In this document: one piece after another, positions 1-9,783 of the stretch
How positions within the stretch are numbered: the first letter of the stretch is position 1
Layout of the letters: every line of letters starts with the position of its first letter
NCBI RefSeq assembly: GCF_020026915.1
Contig: NZ_JAINUY010000001.1
Span: forward strand, 620,001 to 684,000
DNA from: Flavobacterium potami
GTDB lineage: Bacteria; Bacteroidota; Bacteroidia; Flavobacteriales; Flavobacteriaceae
Direction: 5' to 3'
Length of the DNA stretch: 64,000 nucleotides
The notes under the pieces: model-generated
The model's database searches: none
What the model was told of the DNA's origin: nothing
The model's input: only the letters and a program-made list of their open reading frames with translations
Translations under genes and position numbers: made by a program

Positions 1-3000
1 GGGCCAAACAACAGATCACAATATGGTATGAGCGAAGATATTTCGACGTATTGTGATTATATTACCTATTTCGGATATGATTTCGGAGGGAATTGGTATG
101 ACAAAACTTGTTACAATGCACCATTATACGCAAGTGGAAATCCAAACGATCCGTTATATGGAGCGACACAATCAGAATCATTAGACGAATTAACCAATCA
201 GTATTTGAATGTTGTTGGTTTTCCTGCGAATAAATTAATCATGGGATTGCCTTTTTACGGAAAAAAATTCGATAACGTTGCCACAAATTCAACAAACGGA
301 TTATTTGTTTCAGCGCCAAGATATGTAGTTCCAGGATGTACAAATCCGCAAAATCCAACTGGAACTTGGGATGGTTCTGGAGCTTGTGAAAAATCAGGAA
401 GTATCGAAATATGCGATTTAGTCGGAAATCCAGTTACAAATTCGCATGCTTATTTAGATCCAAATACCATGATGGTAACGCCGTCTGCAGCTTCGGCAGG
501 ATGGGTTCGTTATTTTGACAATACAACAAAAGTTCCTTACTTATATAATGCTACAACAAAAGAGTTTATCTCTTATGAAGATAAACAATCAATGGATTTA
601 AAAGTACAATACATTAAATCTAAAAACTTAGCTGGAGGTATGATTTGGGAATTATCTCAAGATACTAGAGGTTCAATTCCGAATTCATTATTAAATCAGG
701 TCGATACTTCTTTTGGAAGCGTAGTTCCAGGAACAGTAAGCATTGCAGGTTCTGTAAAAAACGGATCAGTTTTGGTTACAGATGTTACGGTAGAATTACG
801 TAATGCAAGCAATGCAGTAATTCAAACTGTAGTTTCTCAAACAGGAAACTTTACATTCAATAGTTTAACTTCTGGGCAAAACTATTCTGTGACAGCTCTA
901 AAAGCGAGTTATACATTTGTTCCAGTTTCGTTGACAAACGTTACAACAAATCAAACTGGAGTTATAATAAATGGTACCCAACCAACTTATACCGTAAGCG
1001 GAACAGTTCTGAACGGATCAACGCCAGTTTCTGGTGTGACGGTTTCAGCAGTTTCAGGAAGTACGACTTTAACAGCAACTTCAAATGCAAGCGGAGTTTA
1101 CAGCGTTGCAGGTTTAACAGCGGGATTAAACTTTACAGTTACAGCTTCAAAATCTGGATTTTCGTATACACCAGCTTCAACAGTTTACAATGCAATTGAT
1201 GCTAACAAAACATTGAATTTTACTCAAGGTACGGCAGTTGTAAATTATACGGTAAGCGGAACAGTTCTTAACGGAAGTACTCCAGTTTCTGGGGTAACAA
1301 TTACAGCGTCTTCTACAAGTGGAAATATAACGGCAATTACCAATTCTAACGGAACATATTCTCTTTCGTTGGTTTCTGGTGGAAATTATAATGTAACAGC
1401 AGCCTTGACAGGACAAACTTTTACTCCGGCTTCAACTGTTTATTCTAATTTGAATGCCAATAAAACATTAAACCTTACTCAAGATGTTGTAACAACAACA
1501 AGTAAAATTAGCGGAACGGTTAAAAACGGAGCAACTCCAGTTGTAGGAGCAAAAGTCGAATTGGTTTTACCTTGGACGGATAACACACATAACTGGAAAA
1601 GTGTTATCGCAACCACAGACGCACAGGGGAAATACAGTTTTGATAATTCTGTTACAGACGGTTATACGCAAATTACAAGTTTAAAATTGAATACATGGTC
1701 AAACGGAGAAGTGAATTATTACCCAAATAATTTGGCAAATTTCCCTGTTCCTTCAAGTCCGACAGTTTATAATTTTAATACCAATTCAACTGCGAAATCC
1801 GCATTAGCTGCAGCGACAAACTTAATCAGCGGAACGGTTAAAAATGGTTCTGCACCTGTGGCAAATGCAAAAGTAGAAATTGTTTTGCCTTGGACAGACA
1901 ATACACACAACTGGAAAAGTGTTTTGGCAACAACAGATGCATCAGGAAATTACACTTTCGATAACTCAGTTGTGGCAGGTTATACACAGATTTTGAGTTT
2001 GAAATTAAACTCATGGCAAAATGGGGAAGTAGCTTATTACCCAAATAATCTAGCAAACTTTGCTGTACCAACAACATCAACACTTTATAATTTCAATACC
2101 AACCAATCTACACCCCCGCAGATAAGTATTACGAGTCCGTCAACAGCAACTGTTGCTATTGCTCCAGGAACTGCAATTCAGCTTAAAGCGACGGCGAGTG
2201 TAGATGCTAGTTTGACAATTTCATCAGTTGTATTCAATATCAATTCACAAAATATTACGGCAACACTTTCTGGATCAGAATATGTAGCGAGTTGGACACC
2301 CGTTGCAGCAGATTTCAATAAAAATTATACGTTGAAAGCAACGGCAACAGCTTCAAGTGGAGCAACGGCAGTAAGCACAAAAGATTTTTCTCTGCAATGC
2401 TCAGGAACAACATGTCCGAATGCATTGCCTGTAATTACTTGGAATTCACCGTCAAATACTACGGTATATCAAAATACTTTCCAAGTTGTGCCAATTTCAG
2501 TTACAGCTGTTGATAGCGACGGTTCTGTTTCTGGTGTCACAATTACAATAAATGGAGGTACATTTAATATGACGGCAGGTACAAATAATACTTATTCGTA
2601 TAATTTTACGCCATCTGCTTATCAGGATTATCCAATTGTAATTAAGGCAACCGATAATAAATCAGGTGTAACTACATTAAATAATACCATTAAAATTGCT
2701 ACAGTAGGGACTAACAGATTTATTCCGCTTCCATCTAAAATTATTTTAGGATACGCACATTCTTGGGAAAATACTTCAGCACCATTTTTATACTTTTCTC
2801 AAATGGTCGGAAGCAAGTTTAATGTAGTAGATTATTCTTTCGTAGAAACCGTTAATCGTGATGGTTATACGCCAATATTGACTACAAATGATGCTAGATA
2901 TTTGACCAATGGAGTTTTCGATAAGCAATTATTGAAAAACGATATAAAATCTTTAAGAGATAGTGGAGTTCCTGTTATTGTTTCTATCGGAGGTCAAAAT

Positions 3001-4050
3001 GGTCATGTTGTTTTAGACAATGTAACACAGAAAAATATTTTTGTTAATGGTCTAAAGGCAATTATTGACGAGTATCAATTTGATGGAGTTGATATTGATT
3101 TTGAAGGAGGATCGATGAATTTTAGTGCAGGAAATCTAAGAGATATCTCTTATGCTGGTATTTCTGCTTATCCAAGATTGAAAAACGTAGTCGATGCTTT
3201 CAAAGAATTAAAAGCGTATTACGGACCAGGATTCTTATTGACTGCAGCTCCAGAAACACAATATGTACAAGGAGGATATACAACTTATACAGATACTTTT
3301 GGTTCGTTCCTACCAATTATTCAAAACTTGCGTAACGAGTTAGACTTGCTGGCGGTACAATTGTATAACACAGGTGGTGAAAACGGATTAGACGGCCAAT
3401 ATTACGGTACGGCTAAGAAATCAAATATGGTAACAGCCTTAACTGATATGGTGATTAAAGGGTATAACATTGCTTCAACAGGAATGCATTTTGACGGTTT
3501 ACCAGCTTCAAAAGTTCTTATTGCATTACCGGCTTGTCCAAGTGCAGCGGGAAGCGGTTATCTAACACCGACAGAGGGAATTAATGCTATGAATTATTTA
3601 AGAACTGGAACCACTTTTTCTGGAAGAACATATACGATGCAACCAGGTGGTCCATATCCTTCTTTAAGAGGTTTAATGACTTGGTCTGTAAACTGGGATG
3701 CTTCTTCTTGCGGAAATTCATCTGAATTATCTAAAGCTTATGCAGCCTATTTTGCATCACAAGCCGCAGCAAAAACATTGGCGACCGATAAGATTTCAGC
3801 TGAAAATAACACAACGCTGGCGTATTTTAAAGATAATGCTTTGACTGTGTCTAATGACAATGAAGATATCGCTCAGGTAGATGTATTCAACACAATCGGA
3901 CAAACAATTATGAGTCACAGAAATCTTCAAAGTAACAAAGAGATCGTGCTTCATAATCACAGTTTTGCAAGCAAACAGATATTTGTTGTAATCGTAACAG
4001 ATAAATCTGGAAACAGAAAATCATTAAAAGTGATGAACTTTTTAAATTAA
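1..4050 (+). CDS. chiA: Large secreted two-domain GH18 chitinase (ChiA-like), 5' truncated
   Basis: The frame is open from base 1, so the gene starts outside the window; 1349 residues are visible. Residues 1-240 are the C-terminal part of a first GH18 barrel (FYGKKF near 85, a MIWELSQD strand-8 motif near 214). Then come about five CNA-B/carboxypeptidase-regulatory-like modules (SGTVLNGSTPVSG, SGTVKNG), two of them near-duplicates (nt 1503-1800 and 1825-2110), and two Ig-like modules. A second GH18 domain spans about 915-1255 with DGVDIDFE; its catalytic acid is Glu1035. The last ~80 residues (IAQVDVFNTIGQTIMSH...) look like a T9SS type A sorting domain. F. johnsoniae ChiA is known to have two GH18 domains and to be exported by T9SS. 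Function: extracellular chitin hydrolysis. The chiA name is inferred from architecture. Confidence 0.85.
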   Translation, partial: GPNNRSQYGMSEDISTYCDYITYFGYDFGGNWYDKTCYNAPLYASGNPNDPLYGATQSESLDELTNQYLNVVGFPANKLIMGLPFYGKKFDNVATNSTNGLFVSAPRYVVPGCTNPQNPTGTWDGSGACEKSGSIEICDLVGNPVTNSHAYLDPNTMMVTPSAASAGWVRYFDNTTKVPYLYNATTKEFISYEDKQSMDLKVQYIKSKNLAGGMIWELSQDTRGSIPNSLLNQVDTSFGSVVPGTVSIAGSVKNGSVLVTDVTVELRNASNAVIQTVVSQTGNFTFNSLTSGQNYSVTALKASYTFVPVSLTNVTTNQTGVIINGTQPTYTVSGTVLNGSTPVSGVTVSAVSGSTTLTATSNASGVYSVAGLTAGLNFTVTASKSGFSYTPASTVYNAIDANKTLNFTQGTAVVNYTVSGTVLNGSTPVSGVTITASSTSGNITAITNSNGTYSLSLVSGGNYNVTAALTGQTFTPASTVYSNLNANKTLNLTQDVVTTTSKISGTVKNGATPVVGAKVELVLPWTDNTHNWKSVIATTDAQGKYSFDNSVTDGYTQITSLKLNTWSNGEVNYYPNNLANFPVPSSPTVYNFNTNSTAKSALAAATNLISGTVKNGSAPVANAKVEIVLPWTDNTHNWKSVLATTDASGNYTFDNSVVAGYTQILSLKLNSWQNGEVAYYPNNLANFAVPTTSTLYNFNTNQSTPPQISITSPSTATVAIAPGTAIQLKATASVDASLTISSVVFNINSQNITATLSGSEYVASWTPVAADFNKNYTLKATATASSGATAVSTKDFSLQCSGTTCPNALPVITWNSPSNTTVYQNTFQVVPISVTAVDSDGSVSGVTITINGGTFNMTAGTNNTYSYNFTPSAYQDYPIVIKATDNKSGVTTLNNTIKIATVGTNRFIPLPSKIILGYAHSWENTSAPFLYFSQMVGSKFNVVDYSFVETVNRDGYTPILTTNDARYLTNGVFDKQLLKNDIKSLRDSGVPVIVSIGGQNGHVVLDNVTQKNIFVNGLKAIIDEYQFDGVDIDFEGGSMNFSAGNLRDISYAGISAYPRLKNVVDAFKELKAYYGPGFLLTAAPETQYVQGGYTTYTDTFGSFLPIIQNLRNELDLLAVQLYNTGGENGLDGQYYGTAKKSNMVTALTDMVIKGYNIASTGMHFDGLPASKVLIALPACPSAAGSGYLTPTEGINAMNYLRTGTTFSGRTYTMQPGGPYPSLRGLMTWSVNWDASSCGNSSELSKAYAAYFASQAAAKTLATDKISAENNTTLAYFKDNALTVSNDNEDIAQVDVFNTIGQTIMSHRNLQSNKEIVLHNHSFASKQIFVVIVTDKSGNRKSLKVMNFLN

Positions 4051-4088
4051 AGTAATAATGAAAAATTAGAAATAAAAAGATGGGAGGA

Positions 4089-4230
4089 TTAAAATTGAGT
4101 TTGGTTATTTATGTTTTAGTCTATTTTTATTTCGATTAAATGTGGTTATCAGGGCAATTTTGTTATTTGGTTTTTGCCTTGAGAACTGCATCAAGAACCT
4201 GGCAATTTTGATTGCTGGGTTCTTTATAAA
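4089..4230 (+). ncRNA. Candidate structured RNA, unit 1 of a tandem pair
   Basis: The unit opens with 24 nt (4089-4112) identical to the start of unit 2. A 9-bp hairpin follows: TCAGGGCAA (4149-4157) pairs with TTGCCTTGA (4174-4182) with one G-U, and its loop contains GTTATTTGG. A terminator-like stem comes next (AAGAACC...GGTTCTT, 4193-4224, loop TTTG). Unit 2 has the same order of parts but different stem sequences. It lies 38 nt after the chitinase stop, so it could be a 3'UTR element or a separate sRNA. No ORF of note. Confidence 0.5.
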
Positions 4231-4382
4231 AAATTAAATGTTGCAATCTTTTTTAAAATGAAAGTTTGAATTTAGGAAAGACATTAAAAGGAATTTTACT
4301 GTTCTTAAAAGAACAAAAAATATATTTTCAAGAGTTAATAACAAAAATCCTGAAAATTATGTGAAATAAAATGTTTGGTGGG

Positions 4383-4520
4383 TTAAAATTGAGTTTGGTT
4401 ATTTATTTTTTAATCTAATTTTATTTCAAAAAAATGTGCTGAATTTGGATAATTGTTATTTGGTTTTTATCCAAAGGAGGACGTTTATAGAGCCTGACAA
4501 TTCGTTGTCAGGCTTTTTTG
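4383..4520 (+). ncRNA. Candidate structured RNA, unit 2 of a tandem pair
   Basis: This is a paralogue of the element about 294 bp upstream. It has the same 24-nt opening block (4383-4406). Its hairpin TTTGGATAA (4444-4452) / TTATCCAAA (4467-4475) is a perfect 9 bp, but the bases differ from unit 1, while the loop GTTATTTGG is kept. It ends with a classic rho-independent terminator: AGCCTGACAA, UUCG loop, TTGTCAGGCT, then a T run (4491-4519). It could be an sRNA or the leader of the DUF3592 gene 76 nt downstream; the strong terminator favours a separate or attenuated transcript. Confidence 0.5.
4491..4519 (+). terminator. Rho-independent terminator of RNA unit 2
   Basis: A 10-bp perfect stem AGCCTGACAA / TTGTCAGGCT closed by a TTCG tetraloop and followed by TTTTT. 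Confidence 0.85.
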
Positions 4521-4595
4521 TTTAAAAAATATTCAAATTATTAGGAGATACCGCTTTTAAGATTATTTTTACAACAACTAATCAAACCCAAAATA

Positions 4596-5294
4596 ATGAA
4601 AGCATTCTCAATTTTCAATTATGTATTCGCAATTATCGGCGCTGGTCTCATGGCTGGAGCAATTTATCTTTATGTAGACAAACAGGCTTTTCTGGAAAAA
4701 GCAGAAACGGTTCAGGGAACAGTTGTAGAAATGATTCCAAAGCGATCTAAAGAATCAACAACGTATAGCCCGGTGGTTTCTTTTAAAACCAAGACCGGGC
4801 AAACCATTACCTATACATCTTCCACAAGTAGTAATCCGCCTAGTTATAATGTTGGCGAAAGCGTGACTATTTTTTATGATCCAGCAGATCCAAATGATGC
4901 AGAAATCAACGGATTTTTTTCGTTATGGCTGGGTGTTTTAATCTTAGGTTTTATAGGAACAGTTTTCTTTTTAATTGGATTTTTAGGCATTTTATTTCGT
5001 TGGTTAAAAAATAAAAAAGCACAAAATCTACGAGAAACCGGAAAACCTATTGCTGCAAAATTTACACAAGTTCAATTAAATACCAATCAATCATTAAACG
5101 GTCGAAACCCTTTTCAGATTTTGAGTCAATGGCAAGATCCTCAAACGAATGAGTTATATGTTTTTAAAAGTGAAAGCATTTGGTATGACCCTACAGAATT
5201 TATAAATACTGAAACGGTAAGAGTATTCATTGATCCGCAGAATCCTAAAAATTATGTGATGGATACTTCTTTTTTACCTGTTTTAAAAAATTAG
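4596..5294 (+). CDS. DUF3592 membrane protein
   Basis: 232 residues with membrane segments at about 5-27 and 108-138. The domain between them (VQGTVVEMIPKRSKESTTY...VVSFKTKTGQTITYTS...VGESVTIFYDPADPNDAEI) is the typical DUF3592 pattern of a small beta-rich domain between two helices. A C-terminal ~95 residue soluble part repeats the theme (RVFIDPQNPKNY). The family function is unknown; members are bacterial inner-membrane proteins. It is flanked by the terminator of RNA unit 2 upstream and its own terminator at 5304-5339, so it is probably monocistronic. Confidence 0.75.
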   Translation: MKAFSIFNYVFAIIGAGLMAGAIYLYVDKQAFLEKAETVQGTVVEMIPKRSKESTTYSPVVSFKTKTGQTITYTSSTSSNPPSYNVGESVTIFYDPADPNDAEINGFFSLWLGVLILGFIGTVFFLIGFLGILFRWLKNKKAQNLRETGKPIAAKFTQVQLNTNQSLNGRNPFQILSQWQDPQTNELYVFKSESIWYDPTEFINTETVRVFIDPQNPKNYVMDTSFLPVLKN

Positions 5295-5303
5295 AAATAT
5301 AAA

Positions 5304-5350
5304 TTGCTTAACCGTTTAGATATCTTTACGGTTAAGCAAACTCTTTTTTT
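5304..5350 (+). terminator. Terminator after the DUF3592 gene
   Basis: A 12-bp perfect stem TTGCTTAACCGT (5304-5315) / ACGGTTAAGCAA (5328-5339) followed by a T-rich run. A TTG codon within the 5' arm opens the following reading frame but is not a plausible start. Confidence 0.85.
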
Positions 5351-5353
5351 GCT

Positions 5354-5361
5354 TATTTTTG
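5354..5361 (+). promoter_or_regulatory. -7 element TATTTTTG before the thioredoxin-like gene
   Basis: Matches the Bacteroidetes TAnnTTTG consensus and lies 26 bp before the ATG at 5388, just after the upstream terminator. No clear -33 TTTG was seen. Confidence 0.45.
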
Positions 5362-5387
5362 AAATCAAATACAATGTTTCAGAATCC

Positions 5388-6161
5388 ATGCAGAAATTCT
5401 ACAGTCTACTTTTTTTTCTTTTAATCTTTTCTATAAGTCCGGCTCAAAATAAATTTGGAAATCCAGAAGTCGATCCTTTACAAATTCAGAAAACTTACGA
5501 ACAATGGTCTGTCTATCAGAATAAAAAAATCATGCTTTCGAGAGATTTTACAGCATTGGATGTTGCATCAAAAGAAATCTCAAAAGAAGTTTTTCTGGAT
5601 CAGCTAGCAAATGGAAATTTTATTCCAATTCGACTAAAATCTGATGAAGGAGTCTACTATTATAAACTTTACAAAATCCAACCCAAAACAGATACGAGTA
5701 TAAAAGCAACAATCAATCAAATTGGATTTGATGCTTATAAGAATTTCAAAATGGAAGGAACTGCTTTTCCGCAATTTTCATTCAAAGATTTAAACGGAAA
5801 TTTAGTTACCAATGAATCCATGAAAGGAAAAATCATCGTAATAAAATGCTGGTACATTCACTGCACGCCTTGCATTAGAGAATTTCCTCAAGTCAATAAA
5901 TTGGTTGAAAATTACAAAGACCGAAAAGATATTGTTTTTATGAGTTTAGCCGAAGATTCTCCTGAACAATTAAAAACATTTTTAGCGAGAAAACCTTTGT
6001 CCTATTCTGTAATTCCAGATATGAAAGAATACATGAATAATGCCTTACAGCTGAATTCTTTTCCAACACATTTTATCATCAACAAAGAAGGAATAATTTC
6101 AAAAGTGCTTCCAAATTTTGAGAGTTTAGAAGTCGCTTTAGCGAAAGAAAGTAAGCTTTAG
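5388..6161 (+). CDS. TlpA/ResA-like thioredoxin-fold protein, exported
   Basis: 257 residues from ATG 5388. The frame stays open upstream to a TTG at 5304, but that lies in a terminator hairpin, whereas starting at 5388 gives a clean signal peptide (MQKFYSLLFFLLIFSISPAQ). Residues ~20-125 are an unassigned N-terminal region. Residues ~130-257 form an AhpC-TSA/redoxin domain with the active-site pair C159-T-P-C162 and a FPTHFII cis-proline motif. Such proteins are periplasmic thiol-disulfide reductases; the substrate is unknown. It is probably transcribed alone: terminator before it, long composite hairpin after it. Confidence 0.8.
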   Translation: MQKFYSLLFFLLIFSISPAQNKFGNPEVDPLQIQKTYEQWSVYQNKKIMLSRDFTALDVASKEISKEVFLDQLANGNFIPIRLKSDEGVYYYKLYKIQPKTDTSIKATINQIGFDAYKNFKMEGTAFPQFSFKDLNGNLVTNESMKGKIIVIKCWYIHCTPCIREFPQVNKLVENYKDRKDIVFMSLAEDSPEQLKTFLARKPLSYSVIPDMKEYMNNALQLNSFPTHFIINKEGIISKVLPNFESLEVALAKESKL

Positions 6162-6166
6162 TTGAA

Positions 6167-6355
6167 TCTCGCAAAGTCGCAGAGGCGCAAAGTTTTTTAA
6201 GCAAAGTAACCTCATTTTTTGTCATCCTGAGCGAAGTCGAAGGACCGCATGCTAAATCCGTACTGATTAGCTCAAAGTGCGTGTCCTTCGACTTCTCTCA
6301 GGATGACATACTTTAGGTTATAAACAAAACTTTGCGTCTTCGCGACTTTGCGAGA
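6167..6355. repeat. Composite nested inverted repeat (long hairpin)
   Basis: The outer arms, 6167-6196 and 6326-6355, are 30 nt of the CGCAAAGTCGC word family, with about 26 of 30 positions complementary. The inner arms, 6221-6244 and 6284-6307, match at 23 of 24 and carry the core CTGAGCGAAGTCGAAG on the 5' side. GTAACCT/AGGTTAT between them can also pair. The loop is about 39 nt. The same inner core recurs at 11457. No coding capacity. Confidence 0.8.
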
Positions 6356-6408
6356 AAATACTCATTCAAAGAAAAAAACCTTAGCACCTTAGCATCTTTG
6401 CAACTTAG

Positions 6409-8073
<1,665 letters not shown>

Positions 8074-8108
8074 TTTTTGAAATTCCAAATTCCAAACTTT
8101 GAGCTTAC

Positions 8109-8141
8109 AACTTTGTCAAAGTTTTAAACTTTGACAAAGTT
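8109..8141. repeat. 33-nt palindrome built from two smaller palindromes
   Basis: 16-nt perfectly complementary arms around one central base. Each arm contains AACTTTG-T-CAAAGTT or its mirror, itself palindromic. It lies between two convergent genes, next to the shared terminator. Confidence 0.8.
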
Positions 8142-8153
8142 CAACAACCATAA

Positions 8154-8197
8154 AAAAAATCCCAAATTCCATTTAAACTTGGAATTTGGGATTTTTT
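8154..8197. terminator. Bidirectional terminator between ABC-F gene and small lipoprotein
   Basis: The stem uses the CCCAAATTCCA word and its complement TGGAATTTGGG, with an A run on one side and a T run on the other, so it can work in both directions for the converging genes. Confidence 0.85.
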
Positions 8198-8216
8198 AAT
8201 TTTTAGATTTTACTAT

Positions 8217-8390
8217 TTATTTCTTGCCGAACATTTTAGCAAAGATCCAGATAATAATCGCAATGATAAAGATTACGATAAAGATTCCAAATCCCATTCC
8301 GGCTTTAAAAATGTCTCCAACTAATTCACAGCTTGAAAATGAAAATAGTATTACGAATACCATTAACAATCTAAGTATTTTATTTTGCAT
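8217..8390 (-). CDS. Small lipoprotein with one membrane segment (57 aa)
   Basis: An ATG at 8390 reads 57 codons to a TAA at 8217-8219. The product begins MQNKILRLLMVFVILFSF and has a lipobox SFSSC with the cysteine at residue 21. After a short linker (ELVGDIFKAGMGFG) there is a strongly hydrophobic helix (IFIVIFIIAIIIWIFA) and a basic tail KMFGKK. A signal peptide, lipobox and transmembrane helix in one open frame are unlikely by chance. The opposite strand's 60-codon frame here is its shadow. Function unknown; a small envelope lipoprotein. Confidence 0.75.
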   Translation of the reverse strand: MQNKILRLLMVFVILFSFSSCELVGDIFKAGMGFGIFIVIFIIAIIIWIFAKMFGKK

Positions 8391-8469
8391 GATTTTGAGT
8401 TTTTAAATTGCTTTAATAAAATTACTTCAGGAATAAGGGAAATGTGTTATATAATTTTTGTGAAATGTT

Positions 8470-8868
8470 TTAGGATTTAGATTTGATAGTTTTTATTTCC
8501 AAAAATACGAGCCCGATAATAACTAAGATTTCAGCTAAAAAATAAATAATGCCAAAAATCGAAATACTTTGATAATAACAAACGATAATCCCAATTGTCA
8601 AAAGACAATAAAGAATATTAGCCGTACAGATTATTTTTAAAAATGATTTCCAATTTCGCTTGACGAAAAAATAGCAACTGATTGAATAAACGAAAAAAGT
8701 GAAGGCAATAATTGAAAGGTATTCAAAAACATTTTTTGATAAACCGAAAAAATCATTGAAATTTCTAAGGATAAAATAGAGTAAAAAAGCAGTTAGAAAA
8801 GCTCCAAGGCTGTCTAATAAAAAAATGTTTCGACGTTTTACAAGACTTTTTTGGAGTGATTTTTTCAT
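8470..8868 (-). CDS. Hypothetical four-helix membrane protein
   Basis: 132 residues. After a basic N-terminus (MKKSLQKSLVKRRN) four hydrophobic segments lie at about 17-37, 48-70, 77-97 and 100-124, and the C-terminal tail is KTIKSKS. No family motif was recognised. It starts 33 nt after the stop of the 8902-9618 gene on the same strand, so the two are probably cotranscribed. Confidence 0.6.
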   Translation of the reverse strand: MKKSLQKSLVKRRNIFLLDSLGAFLTAFLLYFILRNFNDFFGLSKNVFEYLSIIAFTFFVYSISCYFFVKRNWKSFLKIICTANILYCLLTIGIIVCYYQSISIFGIIYFLAEILVIIGLVFLEIKTIKSKS

Positions 8869-8901
8869 TTGTAATTCTTTTCAATTTGATTTCTACAAGT
8901 A

Positions 8902-9618
8902 TTACTGATTTAAAAAATCTAAAGCTTTCTGAGTCAGATTGCATTTTTTTTCCTGAAAGAATGCTAAACATTTTTTTAGTTCCAGATTGTTATTTGTATT
9001 TCCAATAAAAGTAAATATGGAATTTATTTTAGTGATTTCGATGTTAGTGGTTTTGTAAGCCAAGTAAATGTCAATTTTTTCAATATTCTCATAGTAATCA
9101 GTTTTACCCCAAAAACTGCCTCTGTGTTCAAAAGATTCTTCTTTTAAGATTAATTTCGGATTGTAATTGTTGAGTGCCAAGACAAAAGGCAGAGGAATCT
9201 TTTTTATGCCTACAAAACCAGCGATTAATTTTACGTCAATATCTTTTCTGTTGATATATATAATAATGGGATTTTGACCATCTAAGTCTCTTTTTGAACG
9301 TCCGAATAAACCTATTTCACTTTCATTAGGATTTGTTGTGTTTATTTCTGCAGGATGAACATAAGTGTACATACCGTAATAATGCCCTGATATCGACCAT
9401 CCTTTTGCCTTTTTAAGTGTGGTAACTCCGAAATCACCGGCTGGAGATCCTATATGAACAGGGCCATATTCAGCCATAATCTTAACAGCTTCTGTTCTTA
9501 TGTCTTCAATCGTATCAGTATTATTAAAAACAATGTAACTGCCATTTTCAAATAAAACCCAATCTTGAAATTTAGGATTAATAGCAAGTCTTACATTGTC
9601 AATTAAAGTTTGGTCCAT
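8902..9618 (-). CDS. Hypothetical soluble protein
   Basis: 238 residues, with no signal peptide and no membrane segment. The N-terminal ~110 residues look like a compact alpha/beta domain (FQDWVLFENGSYIVFNN, PVHIGSPAGDFGVTTLKKAKGW, ISGHYYGMYTYVHP). The rest is mixed, with YINRKDIDVKLIAGFVGIKK and FGRSKRDLDGQN. No family recognised. It is the first gene of a probable two-gene minus-strand unit with the membrane protein downstream. Confidence 0.6.
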   Translation of the reverse strand: MDQTLIDNVRLAINPKFQDWVLFENGSYIVFNNTDTIEDIRTEAVKIMAEYGPVHIGSPAGDFGVTTLKKAKGWSISGHYYGMYTYVHPAEINTTNPNESEIGLFGRSKRDLDGQNPIIIYINRKDIDVKLIAGFVGIKKIPLPFVLALNNYNPKLILKEESFEHRGSFWGKTDYYENIEKIDIYLAYKTTNIEITKINSIFTFIGNTNNNLELKKCLAFFQEKKCNLTQKALDFLNQ

Positions 9619-9751
9619 TTTTTATTTTGTATTGAAACTTATGAAATAAATATATTTAGAATACTAAAATATATCATAAAAGGATAAGTAAAATATAAAA
9701 GGCAAAAAATATTTCCTTTCTTAAGACCCCAACAAATAAAATCAGATTCCG

Positions 9752-9759
9752 TATATTTG
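9752..9759 (+). promoter_or_regulatory. -7 element TATATTTG of pyrR
   Basis: An exact TAnnTTTG match 24 bp before the pyrR ATG at 9784. It overlaps a TTG codon in the same frame, which argues against that TTG as the start. Confidence 0.55.
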
Positions 9760-9783
9760 CCCGATCAATCATTACAATTAATT

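Noticed and set aside
8224..8406. A 60-codon plus-strand frame
   Set aside because: It is the complement of the small lipoprotein gene, whose leader, lipobox and helix are far more convincing.
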